Below, piece after piece: positions 7,631-15,977 of a stretch of 64,000 nt of DNA. The notes below the pieces were generated by a model. That model worked only from the letters and a program-made list of their open reading frames with translations. It searched no databases and had not been told where the DNA came from. The translations under genes and the position numbers were made by a program. Source of the stretch: Bordetella parapertussis (GTDB lineage Bacteria; Pseudomonadota; Gammaproteobacteria; Burkholderiales; SG8-41); NCBI GenBank assembly GCA_945861275.1, contig CAMATZ010000026.1, positions 19,963-83,962 of the forward strand, read 5' to 3'. How positions within the stretch are numbered: the first letter of the stretch is position 1; each line of letters begins with the position of its first letter.

Positions 7631-9738
7631 CCACCCTTCAACGCGTTCAGCCTTATACGCCCCGCGGCACAGGGATGCACGCGGCTGGTATTGCCCGCGT
7701 TGTCAGGCTGCTGCTCCTGTTGGCTGCAACTACTGCAGGCGCTGTGCAGGCGCAGGATGTCACGCTCAATCTGGTGAACGTGGACCTCGAAGCGGCAGTG
7801 CGTACTATTGCCCAGGCGACCGGCCGTGAAGTGGTGGTAGACCCGCGCGTCAAAGGCACCGTCACGCTGCAATTCGAACGTCCGCTAAGCCGTGCGCGCG
7901 CGTGGGAGGCGATCCGCGCGCAACTGCGTTTGGCCGGCTACTCGATGCTGGAAGTGGGTGGCGTGTGGCGTGTGATTCCCGAAAGCGAAGCCAAGCTGCA
8001 GGGCGGTCCGGTCGGTTCGAGTGGCGCGGTTGCGGGCGGTGCCGATCAGATCGTCACGCAGGTGTTCCGACTGCAACACGAGCAAGCCGCCAATCTGCTC
8101 AACGTGGTGCGCCCGCTGGTGACGCCGAACAACGTGGTTACGGTTACGCCGGGAAGCAACTCACTGGTGGTCACCGACTATGCCGAGAACGTGCGGCGCA
8201 TCAGCCGCCTGATCGCCGCGCTCGATGCACCGCCGGCGGGTGAAATCGAAATCATTCCGCTCAAGTACGCGACTGCAGCGGACCTGGCGGGTCTGGTGTT
8301 GCGTCTGCTGGAACAGACTGTCGCGCCCGGCGGCAACGCAACTGGCGGCAGCGCCGGAGGACTGAGCATTGCCGCTGAATCGCGCTCCAATAGCCTGATC
8401 GTGCGCACCACGGGCGGCGTGCGTCTGGCGGCAGTGCGCGATCTGGTGGCCAAGCTCGATCAGCCGACCGCGGGTAGCGGCAATATTCATGTGGTGTACC
8501 TCAAGAATGCAGACGCGACCAAACTCGCGCAGACTTTGCGCTCGGCATATGCGGGCGGAGCTGATCCGGCGGCTGCGCCGGGTGTACCGCCGCCGATGCC
8601 GGCGGGCAGCAGCGCGCCGCTGCGTACACCCGCGCCCGGCGGCGGCGCTACCGCGGGCACGCCGGCCAGCAACGGCGGCATCACCATTCAGGCGGAACCG
8701 GCGACCAATGCCTTGCTTATTTTTGCACCTGAACCGGTGTACCGCCAGTTGCGCCAGGTGATCGACAAGCTCGACGCGCGGCGTGCACAAGTCTACGTTG
8801 AGTCTCTGATCGTAGAGGTCAGCGCCGATCGTACTGAAGAGCTGGGAATTCAATGGCAATCCCTGCTCGGTAGAAGCGGGGCGCAGAACATCGGCCTCGC
8901 GGGCACCAATTTCAGCAGCGGCGGCAATAACGTGCTGGATCTTGCCAACAGTATCATCAGTGGCGGCACGCCGACGCTGCCCGGCGCTGGTTTTAACCTG
9001 GGGTTGATTCATAAATTCAGTGGCGTCTATTCGCTCGGCCTGCTGGCGCGGTTTTTCGAGCAAAGCGGCGGCGCAAACATACTGTCGACGCCTAACCTGC
9101 TGACGCTGGACAACGAAGAAGCGCGCATCATCATCGGACAAAACGTGCCTTTTCTCACCGGGCAATACGCGCAAACCGGCAGCGCGGCAACAGTCACGCC
9201 GTTTCAAACCATCGAGCGCCGTGATGTCGGATTAACGCTGCGCGTGAAACCGCAAATTTCCGAGGGCGGAACCATCAAACTCACTGTGTTTCAGGAAAGC
9301 TCCAGCGTGGCCGACAACACCTCCGCCTCGGGCCCGACCACCAACAAGCGCTCGATTGAATCCACCGTGCTGGTGGAGGACGGACAGACCATTGCGCTGG
9401 GCGGTTTGCTGCAAGACAGCGCCAATGCCATCGAAGAAAGGGTGCCGGGTCTGGGCAGCTTGCCGGGTGTGGGACAATTATTTCGCTACGATTCCCGGCG
9501 CCGCCAGAAAACCAATCTGATGGTGTTCCTGCGCCCCGTGGTATTGCGCACACCCGAAGCGGCGGATTCCCTGATGCAGGACCGCTACCGCACCATGCGC
9601 GAATTGCAAAATGCACCGGACCCACGCCCCCGCGGGGCGATGCTTCCTGAAACACCCGCCAATCCGGGGCAGACGCTGTTTCCAACAGCGCCGGTCGCAC
9701 CCTTGCCGCGAACCGATTCAGCGGCGCCGGGCAAGTAG
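7624..9738 (+). CDS. gspD: Type II secretion outer-membrane secretin GspD
   Basis: The 704-residue protein forms the outer-membrane channel of the T2SS. A signal peptide ends near residue 41 (AVQAQD). Then come an N0 domain (VTLNLVNVDLEAAVRTIAQA), three KH-like N domains with the repeating VxPGSNSLVVTD type motif, a Gly/Pro-rich linker at about residues 313-345, and the secretin barrel with EERVPGLGSLPGVGQLF near residue 605. ATG 7624 is preferred because GGAG lies five bases upstream; ATG 7675 would give a shorter signal peptide. The C-terminal tail is Pro-rich. Confidence 0.95.
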   Translation: MVATLQRVQPYTPRGTGMHAAGIARVVRLLLLLAATTAGAVQAQDVTLNLVNVDLEAAVRTIAQATGREVVVDPRVKGTVTLQFERPLSRARAWEAIRAQLRLAGYSMLEVGGVWRVIPESEAKLQGGPVGSSGAVAGGADQIVTQVFRLQHEQAANLLNVVRPLVTPNNVVTVTPGSNSLVVTDYAENVRRISRLIAALDAPPAGEIEIIPLKYATAADLAGLVLRLLEQTVAPGGNATGGSAGGLSIAAESRSNSLIVRTTGGVRLAAVRDLVAKLDQPTAGSGNIHVVYLKNADATKLAQTLRSAYAGGADPAAAPGVPPPMPAGSSAPLRTPAPGGGATAGTPASNGGITIQAEPATNALLIFAPEPVYRQLRQVIDKLDARRAQVYVESLIVEVSADRTEELGIQWQSLLGRSGAQNIGLAGTNFSSGGNNVLDLANSIISGGTPTLPGAGFNLGLIHKFSGVYSLGLLARFFEQSGGANILSTPNLLTLDNEEARIIIGQNVPFLTGQYAQTGSAATVTPFQTIERRDVGLTLRVKPQISEGGTIKLTVFQESSSVADNTSASGPTTNKRSIESTVLVEDGQTIALGGLLQDSANAIEERVPGLGSLPGVGQLFRYDSRRRQKTNLMVFLRPVVLRTPEAADSLMQDRYRTMRELQNAPDPRPRGAMLPETPANPGQTLFPTAPVAPLPRTDSAAPGK

Positions 9739-9768
9739 CGCACAGCAGCACTGGGGCAAAAAAATACC

Positions 9769-11181
9769 ATGGCGCTGCCGCTCCAGTTTTGCCGACAGCA
9801 TGGTATTGCTGCCACCAGCACCGCCAGCGGCTTGCATCTGCTGCTGTCGCCGCGCACCGCTATCGCAGCGATCGCGGAAGTCGCACGTTATCACCCGATC
9901 GCCGCCATCACGCGTGTACCGCTGGAAGCCGTCGAGCGTGAACTTACGCTGCAGTTCTCGCAAGGTGCGCATACCGCCGCCGCGGTGGTCAATGAAGTCG
10001 AGGGTGAAGCGGATTTGCAGCGCCTCATGCAAGGGCTGCCAGCGGTGGCCGATTTGCTGGATGGCGCCCACGATGCGCCGATCATACGCATGCTCAATGC
10101 GCTGATCACGCAGGCCGCGCGCGACGGCGCATCGGATATTCACATCGAACCGTATGTCGATACCTCGGCGGTGCGTTTTCGCGTCGACGGCACTTTGCGC
10201 GACGTGGTGCGTCCGCACAAAGGCCTGCACGCCGCGCTGGTGTCGCGCGTCAAGATTCTTGCCGACCTGGATATCGCCGAAAAGCGCCTGCCGCAGGACG
10301 GGCGCATCGGCCTGCGTTTGGGTGGACGCGGCCTCGATGTGCGGGTATCGACCATTCCCTGCGCCTATGGTGAGCGCGTGGTGCTGCGCCTGCTGGACAA
10401 AGGGCAGGCGCGTCTGGGCATGAAAGCGTTAGGCATGGCGGATGACACGCTCACCACCTTTCGCCGCCTGGTAAACACAGCGAACGGTATCGTGCTGGTC
10501 ACCGGCCCCACCGGGTCGGGCAAAACCACCACGCTGTATGCCGCGTTGCAGGAAATAGATACCGCAAAACTCAATGTGCTGACAGTGGAAGATCCGGTGG
10601 AATACGAACTGCCGGGTATCGGCCAAACGCAGGTGAATCCGCGCATCGAGCTGACGTTTGCGCGCGCGTTGCGTTCGTTATTGCGGCAGGACCCCGACGT
10701 GGTGATGATCGGCGAGATTCGCGACATCGAGACCGCGCAAATCGCAATTCAGGCCTCGCTCACCGGCCATCTGGTGCTGGCGACCCTGCACACCAATGAC
10801 GCACCGGCCGCGGTAACGCGGCTGATGGATATGGGCATCGAACCTTTTCTGCTCGCGTCGTCCCTGCGCGGCGTGCTGGCGCAACGTCTGGTGCGCTGCC
10901 TGTGTACTGCATGCCGTACTGCGCGTGGCGACGGTACCTGGCAATCGGCCGGTTGCGATGCCTGCGGCATGACGGGTTTTGCCGGGCGCACCGGCATCTT
11001 TGAATTACTTGAAGTCGATGCGGCCTGCCGTGCCGCCATACACCAGCGCGAAGCCGAGGCCTTGCTGCGCGCCCGCGCCGAGGCGCAGGGCATGCGTTCG
11101 CTGCAGCGTGATGGACAACGCCTGCTGCCGGCAGGTATTACCTCGGCGGAGGAACTGGCCTTTGCCACGCGCAGCGAATAA
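9769..11181 (+). CDS. gspE: Type II secretion assembly ATPase GspE
   Basis: The 470-residue hexameric ATPase powers pseudopilus assembly. Visible motifs are the Walker A GPTGSGKT at residues 246-253, the Asp-box region around VEDPVEY, the Walker B DPDVVMIGEIRD at about 309-320 and the His-box LTGHLVLATLHTNDA. A zinc-binding tetracysteine module follows, with CxxC pairs at C379/C382 and C396/C399; the spacing between the pairs (14 residues) is short compared with many GspE proteins. The N1 domain that binds GspL is abbreviated. It starts 30 bp after gspD and is followed by gspF. Confidence 0.95.
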   Translation: MALPLQFCRQHGIAATSTASGLHLLLSPRTAIAAIAEVARYHPIAAITRVPLEAVERELTLQFSQGAHTAAAVVNEVEGEADLQRLMQGLPAVADLLDGAHDAPIIRMLNALITQAARDGASDIHIEPYVDTSAVRFRVDGTLRDVVRPHKGLHAALVSRVKILADLDIAEKRLPQDGRIGLRLGGRGLDVRVSTIPCAYGERVVLRLLDKGQARLGMKALGMADDTLTTFRRLVNTANGIVLVTGPTGSGKTTTLYAALQEIDTAKLNVLTVEDPVEYELPGIGQTQVNPRIELTFARALRSLLRQDPDVVMIGEIRDIETAQIAIQASLTGHLVLATLHTNDAPAAVTRLMDMGIEPFLLASSLRGVLAQRLVRCLCTACRTARGDGTWQSAGCDACGMTGFAGRTGIFELLEVDAACRAAIHQREAEALLRARAEAQGMRSLQRDGQRLLPAGITSAEELAFATRSE

Positions 11182-11199
11182 CAGCAGAGTACCAGCTGC

Positions 11200-12402
11200 A
11201 TGAGCGCATTTCGCTACACTGCTGTGGACGCCGCCGGCAGCGAAAAAACCGGCGACATTGATGCCGACACGGATCGTGCCGCACGCGCGCAGTTGCGTGA
11301 CTCGGGGCTGATTCCTCTCACCCTCGATGCGGCTAGCGTCAAGCCTGCTCACGGCACCCGCCGCCGCCTGCTATCGCAAACACAGCTGGTTGACTTTACG
11401 CGCCAGTTAGCAAGCCTGATGGCGGCGGGCCTGCCGCTGGAGCGGTCGCTGGCGAGTCAGGCCGCCGAAGCGGAAAGCAAGCAGCTAAAAACCCTGCTGG
11501 AAGCGCTGCGCACAGGGGTTGCGGGCGGGCAAAGCTTTGCCGGCACTCTGGCTGCCTACCCGCAAGATTTCGAGGACATTTACCGCGCCATGATCGCGGC
11601 AGGCGAAACCTCGGGCAGCATGGCGCTGGTGTTGCAACGCCTCGCCCTGTGGCTTGAAGCGCGGCAGGCCTTGCGCGTGAAACTCACCCAGGCCTGCATC
11701 TACCCGGCGATTGTGGTGGCGGTAGCGCTGGTCGTTGTCGGCGCGCTGCTCACGTATGTAGTGCCGCAGGTGGTGGGGGTGTTTGCGGGTGCGCGGCAAA
11801 AGCTGCCACCGCTCACCAGCATCACGCTGGCTGTCAGTCATTTTTTGCGGGCCTACTGGCTGCCACTCTCGGGCGCGGGAATCCTCAGTGTGTGGCTCGC
11901 ACTACTCGCCCTGCGCCAGCCGCTGCTGCGCCGCAGCTTCGATCAGTGGGTGCTGGGTGTGCCGATCATCGGGCACCTGGTGCGTGACACCAATGCAGCC
12001 CGTTTTGGCACAACTCTGGGCGCACTGGCCGGTGCCGGCGTCCCGATACTCACGGCGCTGCAAGCCGCCGCGCAAACCCTCGGCAATCTAGCCCTGCGCG
12101 CCGATGCTGAACGCGCGCAGAGCGGCGTGCGCGAAGGCGGCGGCGTGGCCCGCAGCTTGGGTGAAAGCGGGCGTTTTCCGCCATCGCTGATAACCTTTAT
12201 CGCACTGGGTGAACAAACCGGTGACATGGCGGACATGGCCGAGCGCGCGGCAGCGCGCCTGGCGGCCAGCGTCGAACGCCGTACTCTATGGCTGGTAAGC
12301 CTGCTCGAACCGGCGCTGATACTGGCGATGGGGGTAATGGTATTGCTGATTGTTTTGGCGGTGCTGCTGCCGATTATTCAGCTGAATACTTTGGTGCGCT
12401 AA
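11200..12402 (+). CDS. gspF: Type II secretion inner-membrane platform protein GspF
   Basis: The 400-residue polytopic membrane protein is the core of the T2SS inner-membrane platform. It shows the duplicated GspF domain: cytoplasmic helices around LVDFTRQLASLMAAGLPLER and again around FGTTLGALAGAGVPILTALQ, with membrane segments at about 170-192, 222-242 and 368-392. Length is typical for GspF/PilC. It begins 18 bp after gspE and ends the T2SS operon. Downstream is a large palindrome facing the convergent gene. Confidence 0.95.
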   Translation: MSAFRYTAVDAAGSEKTGDIDADTDRAARAQLRDSGLIPLTLDAASVKPAHGTRRRLLSQTQLVDFTRQLASLMAAGLPLERSLASQAAEAESKQLKTLLEALRTGVAGGQSFAGTLAAYPQDFEDIYRAMIAAGETSGSMALVLQRLALWLEARQALRVKLTQACIYPAIVVAVALVVVGALLTYVVPQVVGVFAGARQKLPPLTSITLAVSHFLRAYWLPLSGAGILSVWLALLALRQPLLRRSFDQWVLGVPIIGHLVRDTNAARFGTTLGALAGAGVPILTALQAAAQTLGNLALRADAERAQSGVREGGGVARSLGESGRFPPSLITFIALGEQTGDMADMAERAAARLAASVERRTLWLVSLLEPALILAMGVMVLLIVLAVLLPIIQLNTLVR

Positions 12403-12524
12403 AAAATTCAAATTTCATCCCAACTGCTTCGTTGCGAAAAAAATTTCTTGCTTACATATTAAACATATGCGGCGCTGCGAAATTTTTTTCGCGCCTCGCA
12501 TTTGGGCGAACTTTGAATTTTTAG
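12399..12524. repeat. 126-bp nested imperfect palindrome between convergent genes
   Basis: Outer arms are CTAAAAAATTCAAA at 12399-12412 and TTTGAATTTTTAG at 12512-12524 (one base length difference). Inner arms are GCGAAAAAAATTTC at 12434-12447 and GAAATTTTTTTCGC at 12479-12492, a perfect 14-bp inverted repeat. The spacers between outer and inner arms also match partially (CCCAAC..GC against CCCAAA..GC). The left end overlaps the gspF stop. It is far more AT-rich than the flanking genes. It may act as a bidirectional terminator or may be a small non-autonomous inverted-repeat element. Confidence 0.75.
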
Positions 12525-12532
12525 AGGCCCCC

Positions 12533-13741
12533 TTAAAGCGCAGGCAGCGATGCGTCAGCGGGGGTTGCGATTTCAAACGCGTTGGCGATCAGGCTCATCA
12601 TCACAATATAGCCGAGCAGCGCGGCGATTTGCACGGTCGCCGGGATGCCGAATCGTTCGACCGCAGCTGCATAGGTTTTTTCACTCACATGGTGATTGCC
12701 GCGCAGCAATTGATGGCAAAAGTCAATGACGACGCGCTGTTCCGCGGAGGCGCTGGCGAGCGGTTTGCCCTGTTCCAGCGCGTCAATCAAGCCAGCGGAT
12801 ATGCCGCTGGCGCGTGCGTCATGCGCCGCGGCGTGCCAGGCGTAATCGCAATCGAGCTCGCGCGCGGCAATCAGCCAGGTCAATATTTTTAGCGCGTCCG
12901 GCAGCGCAGATTCATACAAAAAATAAGCGCCGATGTTGGCCACGCGTTCCGCGGCATCAGGGGCGTGCAGCAACACTTGAAAAGCAGGGGATATGCAGCC
13001 GCGCGTGCGCACGACGCGATCGAGAAAATGCTGATGTTCGGGCGCAACATCGTCGTGCGTGGCGAGGGGCTTTACGCGAGGCGTTGTCCTGTGTGAGCCA
13101 TTCAGGGATGGTAAATCACTGTGCACGCCGGCATCCACCCACGCTGCGCCGGTGACAGCCAGCGGCGCAAACGGCTTGCGCATACCCACTTGGTCGGCGG
13201 TCATGCTGATTTCAAACGCGTTCAGCGGCAGTGCGATCATCGCGAAATAACCCAGTGTCACCACCAGTTCAACAACGCCTTGCACGCCAAAATGATTTTT
13301 CGCGGCAGAAAAAGTGCTGTCGCTGACGCGATGATTGCCGGATATCAGTTGCGTGCAAAAATCCGTGACCAGCGCCTCTTCGGCGGTCAGGTTTGCCGGC
13401 GATCTGCCCTCGCGTATGGCATCTACCGTGTCCTGCGGCACGCCGGCCTCCAGCGCCCAATTCACCCACGCGGCCCATTCATAGGGCGCATCCAGCGCGC
13501 GTGATCCGATCAGCGACAGGTAGGCGCGCACACGCAAAGAAACAATGGATTCATCAGCCTGTCCGCGCGCGTGAAAGTAGTGCCCGAGATGCGCATAACG
13601 CGCGGCCAGATCGGGACTGCTGTTCATCAGGACGATGAACGGACCGCTGATGACGCGCCGGCGGATGGCTTTTACGGCATCGTGAAAGCGGCGCTGATGT
13701 GCAGGAAGCGCATCGCGCGGGATGGCGGAGAGTCGGCCCAA
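12533..13741 (-). CDS. Tandem double carboxymuconolactone decarboxylase-fold protein
   Basis: The 402-residue protein is two copies of one domain. YEWAAWVNWALEAGV, IDFCHQLL/TDFCTQLI, SGNHRVS/RGNHHVS and NAFEI occur once in each half, at about residues 84-175 and 284-390. The pattern is that of the carboxymuconolactone decarboxylase (CMD)/AhpD fold, a helical family that includes decarboxylases and peroxidase partners. The CxxC redox motif of AhpD is absent, so a hydrolase or decarboxylase-like role is more likely than peroxide reduction. The start appears to be TTG at 13741, immediately after the stop of the DsbA-like gene, so the two are coupled. The substrate is unknown. Confidence 0.75.
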   Translation of the reverse strand: MGRLSAIPRDALPAHQRRFHDAVKAIRRRVISGPFIVLMNSSPDLAARYAHLGHYFHARGQADESIVSLRVRAYLSLIGSRALDAPYEWAAWVNWALEAGVPQDTVDAIREGRSPANLTAEEALVTDFCTQLISGNHRVSDSTFSAAKNHFGVQGVVELVVTLGYFAMIALPLNAFEISMTADQVGMRKPFAPLAVTGAAWVDAGVHSDLPSLNGSHRTTPRVKPLATHDDVAPEHQHFLDRVVRTRGCISPAFQVLLHAPDAAERVANIGAYFLYESALPDALKILTWLIAARELDCDYAWHAAAHDARASGISAGLIDALEQGKPLASASAEQRVVIDFCHQLLRGNHHVSEKTYAAAVERFGIPATVQIAALLGYIVMMSLIANAFEIATPADASLPAL

Positions 13742-14401
13742 TTAGCTGGCGAGCGCCATGTCCTTGCGCAGCGGCGCACCCTGTTTTTCCATCACCGATT
13801 GCAGCACCTCGTAATAGTGCCAGCCATTGATGCGCGTGCGGCCCAGAAATATCGTCGGTGTATTGGTAATGCCGATGCGGTGCGCCTGCTTGACTGCATC
13901 CAGCGCGCGTTCGGCGTACTGGCGTTCATCGAGCGCTACCTGCAATTCGGCGGCATCGAGTCCCACGCGCTCGGCGGCGGCCATCAACGTTTCGGTGTCG
14001 CCGATATCGCCGCCTTCGCTCCACATTAAATCGTAAACCGCGGTTTTGAACGCAAAGTCGAGGCCGTAATCGCTGGCAAATTCGAGCGCCTCGAACGCGC
14101 GAAAACTGTATTGCCGCCGCTCGGGACAACGCATTGTCGGGTATTGCTCCGGCGCCATTTCCTTGATCCACGCATCGCGCCGCGCAGCACGGGCGAATGC
14201 CTCCGGCGTTTGTTCGCGCGGGCAGCCTTCAGGCGGTGTATCGGGATGCAGCCAGTGCGGCCGCCACAGCGGCTGCACATCGTATTCGCGGGCGAGGCGA
14301 TCCACTTGCGCAACTGCCAGATAGCTGTAAGGGCAGACGAAGTCCGCAAATACCGCGACGCGAAAAGGTTCTACAGGTTGCGTTTGCTGGCTGGTGGTCA
14401 T
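13742..14401 (-). CDS. DsbA-family (FrnE/2-hydroxychromene isomerase-like) oxidoreductase
   Basis: The 219-residue protein has a thioredoxin fold with an alpha-helical insertion. Near the N-terminus, AVFADFVCPYSYLAVAQV holds a single active-site Cys in CPYS rather than CxxC, as in FrnE-like and HCCA-isomerase-like members. The cis-proline loop is TNTPTIFLG near residue 185. No signal peptide is present, so it is cytoplasmic and probably a glutathione- or thiol-linked isomerase or oxidoreductase of small molecules. GGAGG lies seven bases before the ATG at 14401. It precedes the double CMD gene without a gap. Confidence 0.8.
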   Translation of the reverse strand: MTTSQQTQPVEPFRVAVFADFVCPYSYLAVAQVDRLAREYDVQPLWRPHWLHPDTPPEGCPREQTPEAFARAARRDAWIKEMAPEQYPTMRCPERRQYSFRAFEALEFASDYGLDFAFKTAVYDLMWSEGGDIGDTETLMAAAERVGLDAAELQVALDERQYAERALDAVKQAHRIGITNTPTIFLGRTRINGWHYYEVLQSVMEKQGAPLRKDMALAS

Positions 14402-14483
14402 GATCGCCTCCGGTTGTTTACGGGATGCCTGCTGCGCTGGTGCAGTAATGTGATTGAATTATCTACGCAAGGCGGCTATGCCG

Positions 14484-15254
14484 TCAAATGGCTCTGGCCA
14501 TTGCTGCAGCTGCCTCAACCGCCAGTGCGTCGCCGGCGATCCCGCCTTCCAGCGCGTCCTTGTCAAACGTCAAAAAGGCGACGGTCGCCCCGTTGGCGCC
14601 GGTAATTAGCGGGCCGACTGTGTTGGTGTCGCGCACGTAGCGAAAGCCCGGCGGGCCGATTTCCTGCCCTTCCATGACAACGGAACCGTCGAGCACCACT
14701 TCATAGCGTCCGAATTCAGGCGCGGGCATGCCCAGTGCCGCGTGCGCGGGCGCACGCGTGACCACTGCCGCCGGGCCAAGATCGGGCGGCATCAAAAACT
14801 TGTACGCGGCTTCATCCATGCCGGGCAGGGGCCGCCATTGCGCATCGGCAGCGAGCGCGGCGAACAGACGGCCCTGCAGATTAATCTGCCGCCGCGCATC
14901 GAGATTGGTCATCGAGATAATGCCACCGGCCCGCGGGTGCAGCACCAGCATGTCGTGCTGCTTGGAGACGGCAAACGGCCCGTACGGCATTTTGTGGTCG
15001 GTGTAATGTATTGCCAGGGCTTCGAGATGCTTGACCCCGCGCGGAAAATCCATCGCACCGGAGAGCAGCAGTTGAAACTGCGAGGTGAGATGCATGTGCG
15101 CATATACCGATGGGCAATCGTCAAAGCGAAATCGCATCGCCTCCGGCCCTCCATCCTCGCCGGACAGCAGCACCTGGCATGCAAACGCAATGCCCTCGGA
15201 GACGCTGCGTTTCCAGGGCGCATGGGCCGAATCCACGATGTAACTGGCTTGCAT
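14484..15254 (-). CDS. Cupin-like protein of unknown function
   Basis: The 256-residue protein is soluble, with no signal peptide. Residues about 51-110 contain HMHLTSQFQLLLSG and HYTDHKMPYGPFAV, which resemble the histidine-containing strands of a cupin barrel. The same layout (HFHEVDQFQVIVSG followed by HFSRAHTPYGPL) appears in the rubredoxin-fused protein at 27887-28810, so the two are distant paralogues. The second half also contains a barrel-like segment (YEVVLDGSVVMEGQEIGPPG). It may bind a metal and a small organic acid. No enzymatic activity can be named. Confidence 0.55.
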   Translation of the reverse strand: MQASYIVDSAHAPWKRSVSEGIAFACQVLLSGEDGGPEAMRFRFDDCPSVYAHMHLTSQFQLLLSGAMDFPRGVKHLEALAIHYTDHKMPYGPFAVSKQHDMLVLHPRAGGIISMTNLDARRQINLQGRLFAALAADAQWRPLPGMDEAAYKFLMPPDLGPAAVVTRAPAHAALGMPAPEFGRYEVVLDGSVVMEGQEIGPPGFRYVRDTNTVGPLITGANGATVAFLTFDKDALEGGIAGDALAVEAAAAMARAI

Positions 15255-15361
15255 AGCTAACGGTTTTCCGTCGGAACAGTGGCTGAAACGGATATTGTAT
15301 GTAAGCTGCGCGCCGGATGCAAAAGCAAAAAGGGTTGCGCCCGGCGTGTCGTGCTTCTGCG

Positions 15362-15973
15362 CTAAGCCTGCGAATTCTCAAATTTCAGCAACTCCTCAGC
15401 GGTATTGATATTGCTAAACGCCCCCGCCTCATCATCAAACGACACTTCGGCCACCTTCAGCGCCGCGTACCAGGCATCGATCTTGCGGCCGCCACCGGAA
15501 AGAAATCCTGTCAATCCCGGCAGCACCGACTTGCGGCACAGGCAAAACACCGGGTGCGGCTGATCGCCGGTGCGCGCCACAGCGAGATCGGCTTGCTTCG
15601 CGTTGAGTGCAGCGCACAGGCGCGCGATCAAATCCAGTGGCAGAAAAGGGGAGTCGCAGGGCACGGTGGCGACCAACTCATGGGCGGCCGAAGACAGGCC
15701 GCGATGCAGGCCGGCGAGTGGGCCGGCAAAGCCGCCGATTTCATCCGGCACGACTGGATGACCGAATTGGGCGTAGGTGTCGAGATTCCGGTTGGCATTG
15801 ATCAACACTTCGTCGACTTGCGGCGTGAAGCGTTCCAGCACCCATTGCACCATCGGTTTGCCGCGCAGCAGCTGCAGTCCTTTGTCTGCGCTCTCCATGC
15901 GCCGGCCCTGGCCGCCGGCGAGGATGATGCCGCTTATGCGTAAGGCGCTAGGCGTGAGGCGTGAGGCAGTCAT
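15362..15973 (-). CDS. mobA: Molybdenum cofactor guanylyltransferase MobA
   Basis: The 203-residue protein transfers GMP to molybdopterin to make the guanine dinucleotide cofactor used by formate dehydrogenases and DMSO-reductase-type enzymes. The nucleotide-binding signature GIILAGGQGRRM is at about residues 15-26, with DKGLQLLRGKPMVQWV after it, and VATVPCDSPFLPLDL near residue 107 carries the metal-binding Asp. The first 13 residues (MTASRLTPSALRI) precede the normal MobA start and are encoded by heptamer repeats, so translation may really begin further in. It lies just downstream of fdhD. Confidence 0.92.
   Translation of the reverse strand: MTASRLTPSALRISGIILAGGQGRRMESADKGLQLLRGKPMVQWVLERFTPQVDEVLINANRNLDTYAQFGHPVVPDEIGGFAGPLAGLHRGLSSAAHELVATVPCDSPFLPLDLIARLCAALNAKQADLAVARTGDQPHPVFCLCRKSVLPGLTGFLSGGGRKIDAWYAALKVAEVSFDDEAGAFSNINTAEELLKFENSQA
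15937..15964. repeat. Four heptamers (GGCGTGA type) at the mobA 5' end
   Basis: TGCGTAA, GGCGCTA, GGCGTGA and GGCGTGA lie head to tail at 15937-15964, with a further GGCAGTC-like unit up to the mobA start. They encode the non-conserved N-terminal extension of MobA on the minus strand. Confidence 0.7.
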
Positions 15974-15977
15974 GTCG

